Assembly: GCA_945492935.1 (NCBI GenBank)
Contig: CALYVE010000138.1
Span: forward strand, 1 to 5,476
DNA length: 5,476 nucleotides
From: an uncultured Lachnospiraceae bacterium
Lineage (GTDB): Bacteria > Bacillota > Clostridia > Lachnospirales > Lachnospiraceae
Direction: 5' to 3'
The notes under the pieces were generated by a model. It saw nothing but the letters and a program-made list of their open reading frames with translations. It did no database searches and was not told where the DNA came from. Below, piece by piece: positions 1 to 5,476 of this stretch. The stretch's first letter is position 1; each line of letters opens with the position of its first letter. A program made the translations under genes and the position numbers.

Positions 1-11
1 TGCATAACAAC

Positions 12-35
12 TTCCGCTTGCGGAACTCTTTTTTT
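12..35 (+). terminator. Intrinsic terminator of the upstream gene
   Basis: A 5-bp stem (TTCCG at 12-16 with CGGAA at 21-25, loop CTTG) is followed three bases later by seven T residues at 29-35. This is the layout of a Rho-independent terminator on the plus strand, although the stem is short. It would end a gene lying just left of the window. That gene could be rpsO, which commonly precedes pnp, but none of it is visible here. Confidence 0.6.
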
Positions 36-104
36 ATTGCATAGGAAAGTGCTTCACACATCCTATAAAATCAAAAGAATTGCTGATGAATCAATTCCAT
101 CTGA

Positions 105-132
105 TTGACATGATATAACATATATGTATTAT
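105..132 (+). promoter_or_regulatory. Candidate distal pnp promoter
   Basis: A perfect -35 hexamer TTGACA (105-110) is followed after 16 bases by TATTAT (127-132), a five-of-six match to the -10 consensus. The region is AT-rich, as in many Firmicute promoters. It lies upstream of a second, better-formed promoter, so it may be a tandem promoter or a chance match in AT-rich DNA. Confidence 0.35.
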
Positions 133-139
133 TAAGGGC

Positions 140-168
140 TTGAAGAATGAATGATAAAATGCTATAAT
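140..168 (+). promoter_or_regulatory. Main candidate pnp promoter, extended -10
   Basis: TTGAAG (140-145) and a perfect TATAAT (163-168) are separated by the ideal 17 bases. TGC at 160-162 supplies an extended -10 element. Transcription should start near 174-176, giving a leader of about 135 bases before the pnp ATG. This housekeeping sigma-factor layout is the most credible promoter in the window. The start site itself is inferred. Confidence 0.65.
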
Positions 169-192
169 TTATAAGACTGTGTTAAGGCAATA

Positions 193-271
193 CCGAGACT
201 ACTGAAAATTGCTTTTTTACAGCAAGATAATACGATTTTACGGTTAAAAAAACAATTTTCAGTCGTTTCGG
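193..271 (+). promoter_or_regulatory. Long stem-loop in the pnp mRNA leader
   Basis: The two arms pair in three blocks. CCGAGAC (193-199) pairs with GTTTCGG (265-271) with one G-U pair. ACTGAAAATTG (201-211) pairs perfectly with CAATTTTCAGT (253-263). TTTTTTA (213-219) pairs with TAAAAAA (245-251). Single mismatches at 200/264 and 212/252 separate the blocks, giving about 25 pairs around a 25-base loop (220-244). No T-run follows the 3' arm, so it is not an intrinsic terminator. It lies within the predicted leader and ends 23 bases before the ribosome binding site. In Escherichia coli and Streptomyces, RNase III cuts stems upstream of pnp; in E. coli this allows PNPase to repress its own mRNA. 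A similar role here is an inference from position and shape. Confidence 0.7.
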
Positions 272-310
272 AGTCTTAATTCAAATATTATTTTAAGGAG
301 AGTTTTGATT

Positions 311-2395
311 ATGTTCAAAAAGTTCGAGATGGAACTTGCCGGCAGAACACTTCGTGTTGATGTTGGCAGAGTTGCTAAGCAGGCAAACGGTGCAGCCTTG
401 ATGCACTATGGTGATACGGTTGTTCTTTCAACAGCAACTGCTTCAGAGAAGCCAAGAGAAGGAATTGATTTCTTTCCACTTTCAGTTGAATATGAAGAAA
501 AGTTGTATTCTGTAGGAAAGATTCCGGGAGGATTTAATAAGCGTGAAGGTAAGGCAAGTGAGAATGCGATTCTTACGTCAAGAGTTATTGATCGTCCTAT
601 GAGACCTTTATTCCCGAAGGATTACAGAAATGATGTTACACTTAATAATATGGTAATGTCAGTTGATCCTGAATGTTCACCGGAGCTTACGGCTATGCTT
701 GGTTCTGCAATTGCAACAGCTATTTCAGATATTCCGTTTGATGGCCCATGTGCTACAACTCAGGTTGGTATGATTAATGGTGAGTTAGTATTTAACCCGA
801 ATTCTGCTCAGAATCTTGTTTCTGACCTTAAGTTAACAGTTGCCTCTACACGCGATAAGGTTATCATGATTGAGGCAGGTGCAAACGAAGTTCCGGAAGC
901 AAAGATGATTGAGGCAATTTATGCAGCGCATGAGTTGAACCAGAAGGTTATTGCATTTATCGACCAGATTGTTGCTGAGTGTGGCAAGCCAAAGCATGCA
1001 TACACAAGCTGTGCAGTACCGGAAGAGCTTTTCGCTGCAATTAAGACAATTGTAACTCCTGAACAGATGGAGGAAGCTGTATTTACAGATGAGAAGCAGG
1101 TTCGTGAGGAGAATATTCGCCAGATAAAGGAAAAGCTTGAAGAAGCTTTTGCTGATAATGAGGAATGGTTAGCAGTACTTGATGAGGCTGTTTACCAGTA
1201 TCAGAAGAAGACAGTACGTAAGATGATCCTGAAGGATCATAAGAGACCGGATGGTCGTGCGATTACCCAGATTCGACCACTTGCCGCAGAAGTAGATATT
1301 ATTCCTAGAGTTCATGGCTCTGCTATGTTTACGAGAGGTCAGACCCAGATTTGTAACGTTGTAACATTGGCACCTCTTTCTGAGGCTCAGAAGCTGGATG
1401 GACTTGATGAGAATATAACAACAAAGAGATATATGCATCATTACAATTTTCCATCATACTCGGTTGGTGAGACAAAACCTTCAAGAGGACCGGGACGTCG
1501 TGAAATTGGACATGGTGCACTTGCAGAGCGAGCTTTGCTTCCGGTACTTCCTTCTGAAGAAGAGTTCCCATATGCAATTCGTTCCGTATCAGAAACATTT
1601 GAGTCAAATGGTTCAACATCTATGGCATCGACATGTTCGTCATGTATGTCACTTATGGCTGCCGGTGTTCCGATTAAGAAGATGGTAGCCGGTATCTCAT
1701 GCGGTCTTGTAACAGGTGATACAGATGATGATTACGTATTACTTACAGATATTCAGGGTCTTGAGGATTTCTTCGGCGACATGGATTTCAAGGTTACAGG
1801 TACAACGGAAGGTATTACAGCCATTCAGATGGATATTAAGATTCATGGATTAACAAGACCTATCGTTGAAGGAGCTATTGCCCGTTGTCGTGAAGCTAGA
1901 CTTTTTATCATGGATACATGTATGAAGCCAGCAATCGCTGAGCCAAGACCAACAGTCGGAGAATTTGCTCCAAAGATTATTCAGACACAGGTTGATCCGG
2001 AGAAGATTGGCGAAATTATCGGTCAAAGAGGTAAGACAATCAACAGCATTATTGAGGAAACAGGTGTTAAGATTGATATTGACGATGATGGAAGAGTTTC
2101 TATCTGCGGCGTAGAGCAGGCAGGTATGGATAAGGCTCTTAAGATTATTCGTTCCATCGTTGATCCGATTGAGGTTGGCCAGATTTACGAAGGCAAGGTC
2201 GTTCGTATTATGAATTTTGGTGCTTTCGTTGAACTTTCACCAAACAAGGATGGCTTAATTCACATTTCAAAGCTTGCTGATCACAGAGTAGAGAAGGTTG
2301 AAGATGTTGTTAACATCGGTGACGAGGTTAAGGTTAAGGTTCTTGATATTGACCGTATGGGCAAGATCAGCCTTTCACTCAAGGATGCTGAATAA
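311..2395 (+). CDS. pnp: Polynucleotide phosphorylase (PNPase)
   Basis: This enzyme degrades RNA 3' to 5' by phosphorolysis, releasing nucleoside diphosphates, and can run in reverse to add tails. It acts in the cytoplasm as a ring-shaped trimer. The 694 residues show the full family layout: a first RNase PH domain (about 1-140), an all-helical linker domain, a second RNase PH domain (about 310-540), a KH domain (about 552-617) with GQRG at 571-574, and a C-terminal S1 domain (about 621-692). Asp486 and Asp492, in the stretch ending GDMD, match the catalytic aspartates of the E. coli enzyme in both identity and number. The RNA-contacting loop reads FNKR at 75-78, where E. coli has FFRR. The ATG at 311 is chosen because AAGGAGA (295-301) lies nine bases upstream. 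A TTG at 305 in the same frame is only about three bases from that site. The protein ends right after S1, with no extra tail. The gene probably has its own promoter and a structured leader. Confidence 0.98.
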   Translation: MFKKFEMELAGRTLRVDVGRVAKQANGAALMHYGDTVVLSTATASEKPREGIDFFPLSVEYEEKLYSVGKIPGGFNKREGKASENAILTSRVIDRPMRPLFPKDYRNDVTLNNMVMSVDPECSPELTAMLGSAIATAISDIPFDGPCATTQVGMINGELVFNPNSAQNLVSDLKLTVASTRDKVIMIEAGANEVPEAKMIEAIYAAHELNQKVIAFIDQIVAECGKPKHAYTSCAVPEELFAAIKTIVTPEQMEEAVFTDEKQVREENIRQIKEKLEEAFADNEEWLAVLDEAVYQYQKKTVRKMILKDHKRPDGRAITQIRPLAAEVDIIPRVHGSAMFTRGQTQICNVVTLAPLSEAQKLDGLDENITTKRYMHHYNFPSYSVGETKPSRGPGRREIGHGALAERALLPVLPSEEEFPYAIRSVSETFESNGSTSMASTCSSCMSLMAAGVPIKKMVAGISCGLVTGDTDDDYVLLTDIQGLEDFFGDMDFKVTGTTEGITAIQMDIKIHGLTRPIVEGAIARCREARLFIMDTCMKPAIAEPRPTVGEFAPKIIQTQVDPEKIGEIIGQRGKTINSIIEETGVKIDIDDDGRVSICGVEQAGMDKALKIIRSIVDPIEVGQIYEGKVVRIMNFGAFVELSPNKDGLIHISKLADHRVEKVEDVVNIGDEVKVKVLDIDRMGKISLSLKDAE

Positions 2396-2428
2396 ATGAT
2401 TTTATTGGAAACTATGAAATAAATTCGA

Positions 2429-2461
2429 TACACATGCCGTACATTCTGTGCGGCATGTGTA
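2429..2461 (+). terminator. Strong hairpin after pnp, without a U-tract
   Basis: ACACATGCCG (2430-2439) pairs perfectly with CGGCATGTGT (2451-2460). The stem continues inward through TACA (2440-2443) with TGTG (2447-2450), including one G-U pair, to a three-base loop TTC. It continues outward by one T-A pair (2429/2461). This is about 15 bp in a 117-base gap beginning 33 bases after the pnp stop. The next bases are AATAATACTGG, and the opposite strand also lacks a T-run, so it is not a standard intrinsic terminator. It may be a weak or partial terminator, or an mRNA 3'-end barrier that protects the pnp message from exonucleases. No convincing promoter for the next gene appears around it. Confidence 0.55.
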
Positions 2462-2512
2462 ATAATACTGGAAAGAATAAATGCATAAGCAGTTTATACA
2501 AGGAGGGAATTC

Positions 2513-4915
2513 ATGAGATTTGGATATTTTGATGAAAATGCCAAGGAATATGTAATTGACAGACCGGATACTCCTGCACCATGGGCTAACTATCTTGGTT
2601 CACCGGAATATGGGGCAATTATTTCAAATAATGCCGGTGGTTACAGCTTCGTAAAATCAGGTGCAAACGGAAGAATTCTTCGTTATGTATTTAACAATTT
2701 TGACCAGCCGGGTCGATATGTATATATTCGTGATAATGATAATGCAGATTACTGGTCGGCATCATGGCAACCGGTTGGAAAGGATTTGTCAGTCTATAAG
2801 AGTGAGTGCCACCATGGTACCGGTTACACTAATATGAAAGCATCTTACTCGGGCATTGATTCTGAGGTGCTTTACTATGTACCACTTGATAAGACACACG
2901 AGGTTTGGAAGGTAAAGCTTACAAATAATTCTGATAAGACAAGAAATCTTTCTGTTTTTGGTTATTGCGAATTTACAAATGATAATAATTATGAGCAGGA
3001 TCAGGTTAACCTTCAGTATACGTTGTTTATTACAAGAACATACTTTATGGGTAATCGTATTAAGCAGGTAATCAACGAGAATGTAAATAAGGGTTCTGCA
3101 ATCAATGGCAGTGTTGCGTTTACCAGATTTTTTGGACTTGTCGGAGCAGACGTAAGCAGCTATTCAGGTGATAAGGAGGCATTCCTCGGAAGATACCATT
3201 CCTACAGTAATCCGGTTTCTGTCTTAAACGGAAATTGTGGAAATGCATTAAACTACAACTCGAATGCATGTGGTGCTTTGGAAACAAAGATTACGCTTGC
3301 ACCCGGCGAGAGCAAGGAATTTGCTTTTGTTCTTGGAATGAAGAACGATGAAGAAACAGATGCTGTTATGGCATCTTATAGTGATGTTGCGACAAAGTGT
3401 GCTAAGGAGCTTGCTGAGCTTAAGAATTATTGGCATGCAAAGCTTTCTCATTTGCAGGTTAAGACACCAAGTGAATCGTTCGATGCCATGATTAATACAT
3501 GGAATGCTTATCAGTGCTTTATGACATTTATTTGGTCAAGAGCTGCATCGTTCTCTTATTGTGGTCTTCGAAACGGATATGGCTATCGTGATACCGTTCA
3601 GGATATTCAGGGTATAATTCACCTTGCACCGGAGATGGCTGTTGATAAGATTCGCTTTATGTTATCTGCTCAGGTAAATAACGGTGGCGGACTTCCGCTT
3701 GTAGTATTTGATTTTGTTCCTGGTAATTCAGGCACACCGGACGATCCGGAATGGGTTAAGATGACCGGTCATCCTGCATATCGTGCGGATGATGCATTAT
3801 GGTTATTCCCGACTATTCGTAAATATATTGCTGAAACAGGTAATGTTGATTTTATGGATGAGGTAATTCTCTATGCAAATGGAGGAGAAGGTACGGTATA
3901 TGACCATTTGAAGCGTGCAATTGATTTCTCAATGAATCGACTTGGTAACAATCGTATGCCGGCCGGTTTGCATGCTGACTGGAATGATTGTTTGAGACTT
4001 GGCAAGCAGGGTGAGTCAACCTTCGTTGCTATGCAGCTTTATTATGCTATGTCAATGCTTCGTGAGTGGGCTGTTCGTAAAAATGACACAGAATATCTCT
4101 CATATCTTGATCAGATTCAGAAAGAATTAGGAAATACCATTCAGGAAAAATGCTGGGAAGATGATCGTTATATTCGTGGATATAAGGAAGACGGCATGAT
4201 TATCGGATCGAAGAATGACAAAGAAGCAAATATGTGGTTGAATCCACAGTCATGGGCTGTAATAAGCGGTCTTGCTTCTAAGGATCAGGCAGAGAAGGCT
4301 CTTGAATCCGTTCATCGTGAGTTGAATACACCGTATGGTGTAAGACTTATGGCACCTTCTTATGTAGATCATGCTTTTGAAGGAGCATTAATGTTGCTCT
4401 TTAATCCATCAACAAAAGAAAATGGCGGTATTTTCTCACAGCCACAGGGATGGATTATTCTTGCCGAGGCTCTTATGGGACATGGTAATCGTGCATTTGA
4501 GTACTTTACGGAAAGTTCACCTGCATCTATGAATGATAAGGCTGAAATACGTAAGCTTGAGCCTTATTGTCACGGCCAGTTTACTGAGAGTAGTGAAAGT
4601 CCGTTTGAAGGACGTTCCCACGTACACTGGTTAACAGGTACAGCATCTACAGTTATGGTAGGTTGTGTGGAAGGTATTCTCGGTATGCGACCTGATTATG
4701 AAGGTTTACGTATTGCACCTTCGATTCCAAGCGAATGGAAATCATTTGAAATTGATAAGGATTTCCGCGGAAAGCATATTCATATTGTAGTAAATAATCC
4801 TGATGGAGCGCAGTCGGGTTACAAGAGTATTACATTAAATGGCAAAGCATTGTCAGATAATTATGTAACAGATGATATGTTAGACGAAACAAATGAAATA
4901 ATATTAACAATGTAA
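2513..4915 (+). CDS. cbp: Cellobiose phosphorylase, family GH94
   Basis: This enzyme converts cellobiose and inorganic phosphate to alpha-D-glucose 1-phosphate and D-glucose with inversion, saving ATP compared with hydrolysis. The 800 residues have no signal peptide, so it acts in the cytoplasm on imported cellobiose. The opening (PDTPAPW, NYLGSPEYGAIISNNAGGY) is typical of the family. An N-terminal beta-sandwich (about 1-270) and helical linker lead to an alpha/alpha barrel (about 305-720) and a small C-terminal beta domain. The DWND motif at 489-492 carries the expected general acid Asp492. Arg353, Arg359 and Asp360 (RNGYGYRD), Glu636 (KENGG) and Thr708-Gly709 (HWLTGTAS) fit known sugar and phosphate contacts. 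Gln643 stands where other GH94 enzymes have a phosphate-contacting His. AAGGAGG (2500-2506) lies six bases before the ATG. Length and sequence style favour cellobiose over chitobiose phosphorylase (GH94, also about 800 residues) and exclude the much longer cellodextrin phosphorylases. Substrate choice rests on resemblance to Ruminococcus-type cellobiose phosphorylases. No cellobiose transporter is in the window. Confidence 0.94.
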   Translation: MRFGYFDENAKEYVIDRPDTPAPWANYLGSPEYGAIISNNAGGYSFVKSGANGRILRYVFNNFDQPGRYVYIRDNDNADYWSASWQPVGKDLSVYKSECHHGTGYTNMKASYSGIDSEVLYYVPLDKTHEVWKVKLTNNSDKTRNLSVFGYCEFTNDNNYEQDQVNLQYTLFITRTYFMGNRIKQVINENVNKGSAINGSVAFTRFFGLVGADVSSYSGDKEAFLGRYHSYSNPVSVLNGNCGNALNYNSNACGALETKITLAPGESKEFAFVLGMKNDEETDAVMASYSDVATKCAKELAELKNYWHAKLSHLQVKTPSESFDAMINTWNAYQCFMTFIWSRAASFSYCGLRNGYGYRDTVQDIQGIIHLAPEMAVDKIRFMLSAQVNNGGGLPLVVFDFVPGNSGTPDDPEWVKMTGHPAYRADDALWLFPTIRKYIAETGNVDFMDEVILYANGGEGTVYDHLKRAIDFSMNRLGNNRMPAGLHADWNDCLRLGKQGESTFVAMQLYYAMSMLREWAVRKNDTEYLSYLDQIQKELGNTIQEKCWEDDRYIRGYKEDGMIIGSKNDKEANMWLNPQSWAVISGLASKDQAEKALESVHRELNTPYGVRLMAPSYVDHAFEGALMLLFNPSTKENGGIFSQPQGWIILAEALMGHGNRAFEYFTESSPASMNDKAEIRKLEPYCHGQFTESSESPFEGRSHVHWLTGTASTVMVGCVEGILGMRPDYEGLRIAPSIPSEWKSFEIDKDFRGKHIHIVVNNPDGAQSGYKSITLNGKALSDNYVTDDMLDETNEIILTM

Positions 4916-4937
4916 TTATTATTTGGAGATTCAATAT

Positions 4938-5476
4938 ATGAAACGATTTAACAGACTTTTGTTTGCTTTATCGATAATGATTGTACTTTCATGCTTTTGT
5001 TTGGCGTGTGGCAAATCTTCGGATAAACAAACAGAGGAATTGATAACTACTGATAATTCCAATAGTGTTGATGTTGGAGACAATACCGATATGGATGAGC
5101 TTGCAACGGATACTGAAGCAACTACAGAAAATGCGACAGAAACCGTTGTGGTACCTGTGGATGATGGTTCAACAGAGGAAACGACAGAAGATGAAACAGA
5201 GATTTCGACAGAAGAAACAACAGAAGAGATTTCTGTAGCTGACAATGGTTCTGTTACTTTTCAGAAGGTAACGATGCAGTTACCGGAAGGGTTTGAGTAC
5301 AGTCCGGATAATTCATCCATTGATGCGGCCTGTTTTGTCAATTCACAATCTGAAGCAGCGTTGATTCTTTGTGTTGATACAAACAATACTGCTTATGATG
5401 CGAGTGATTTAGAGGTGGTATTTGATTCACAAATTAAAGCGATTTATGGTGAAAATGTAACACATGCTCCAAAATC
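4938..5476 (+). CDS. Putative secreted lipoprotein, 3' end beyond window
   Basis: Only the first 179 codons are present. I do not recognise the family. A basic start (MKRFNR) and a hydrophobic stretch (about 7-23) end in SCFCLACGKSS, a lipoprotein-type signal. Cys24, preceded by Leu-Ala and followed by Gly, is the likeliest lipid-bearing residue, but Cys19 (preceded by Val-Leu-Ser) is also possible. Residues 31-109 contain 25 Asp or Glu and no Lys, Arg or His, with repeated Thr-Glu units (for example STEETTEE near 90-97). This looks like an extended spacer holding a domain away from the membrane. A folded domain seems to begin near 105 (SVTFQKVTMQLPEGFEY) and runs off the edge. GGAG (4925-4928) sits nine bases before the ATG. 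The gap of 22 bases after the cellobiose phosphorylase gene suggests a shared transcript. A sugar-binding or envelope role cannot be decided from this part. Confidence 0.85.
   Translation, partial: MKRFNRLLFALSIMIVLSCFCLACGKSSDKQTEELITTDNSNSVDVGDNTDMDELATDTEATTENATETVVVPVDDGSTEETTEDETEISTEETTEEISVADNGSVTFQKVTMQLPEGFEYSPDNSSIDAACFVNSQSEAALILCVDTNNTAYDASDLEVVFDSQIKAIYGENVTHAPK

Noticed and set aside
41..66. ATAGGA/TCCTAT hairpin (with an inner GTG/CAC) as a second terminator
   Set aside because: The stem is interrupted and no T-run follows on either strand. It may be a minor structure, but nothing supports a function.
193..271. The long inverted repeat as a small transposon-like element (MITE)
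   Set aside because: No target-site duplication is visible at the edges, no second copy is in the window, and its position between promoter and ribosome binding site fits a leader RNA structure better.
305..310. TTG start for pnp two codons upstream of the ATG
   Set aside because: It lies only about three bases from the AAGGAGA ribosome binding site, while the ATG at 311 has ideal nine-base spacing and restores the usual family N-terminus (MFKKFE).
1169..1688. Overlapping open frames inside pnp on both strands
   Set aside because: They overlap a fully conserved, uninterrupted PNPase reading frame, and their translations show no recognisable domain.
2405..2432. TTGGAA...GATACA as a promoter for the GH94 gene
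   Set aside because: The -10 matches only three of six positions, and transcription would begin within the hairpin at 2429-2461.
3248..3451. Minus-strand open frame of 67 codons inside the cellobiose phosphorylase gene
   Set aside because: It lies within a well-conserved GH94 coding region and its translation resembles no known protein.
2513..4915. N,N'-diacetylchitobiose phosphorylase as the identity of the GH94 protein
   Set aside because: Length and active-site positions are similar, but the long stretches around NYLGSPEYGAIISNNAGGY and RNGYGYRDTVQDIQG resemble the cellobiose enzymes more closely, as far as I can judge without an alignment.
4931..5245. Minus-strand serine-rich open frame of 104 codons
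   Set aside because: It is the antisense of the Thr/Glu-repeat part of the lipoprotein gene. Its low-complexity Ser/Val composition is explained by that repeat, and the plus strand has a ribosome binding site and a signal peptide.

Overview
This window looks like chromosomal DNA from a low-GC Firmicute, most likely a gut-type Lachnospiraceae (Clostridia) relative. The evidence is AT-rich spacers, strong AGGAGG-type ribosome binding sites, a Firmicute-style polynucleotide phosphorylase, and a GH94 cellobiose phosphorylase of the kind found in fibre-degrading gut Clostridia. The family placement is inferred from protein style, not from a marker search. All three genes read left to right.

Positions 1-310 hold no gene. 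A small intrinsic terminator at 12-35 ends whatever lies upstream, which could be rpsO because rpsO often precedes pnp. Two candidate promoters follow. The better one has TTGAAG, a 17-base spacer and an extended TGC-TATAAT, and predicts a leader of about 135 bases for pnp. That leader contains the most striking non-coding structure here, an interrupted stem of about 25 base pairs at 193-271 just ahead of the pnp ribosome binding site. It resembles in concept the RNase III-processed leader stems through which PNPase represses its own mRNA in other bacteria.

Positions 311-2395 encode a complete 694-residue PNPase (pnp). A 117-base gap follows, holding a strong 15-bp hairpin without a U-tract. 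Positions 2513-4915 encode a complete 800-residue cytosolic cellobiose phosphorylase of family GH94, which splits cellobiose with phosphate into glucose 1-phosphate and glucose. Twenty-two bases later, from 4938 to the window edge, comes the start of a secreted lipoprotein with a long Thr/Glu/Asp-rich spacer and the beginning of an unrecognised domain.

The cellobiose phosphorylase and the lipoprotein are close enough to share a transcript. No convincing promoter is visible for the cellobiose phosphorylase, so read-through from pnp is possible. I see no mobile element, CRISPR array, tRNA or rRNA. The genes are ordinary. The regulatory structures around pnp and the unknown lipoprotein are the parts worth a second look.
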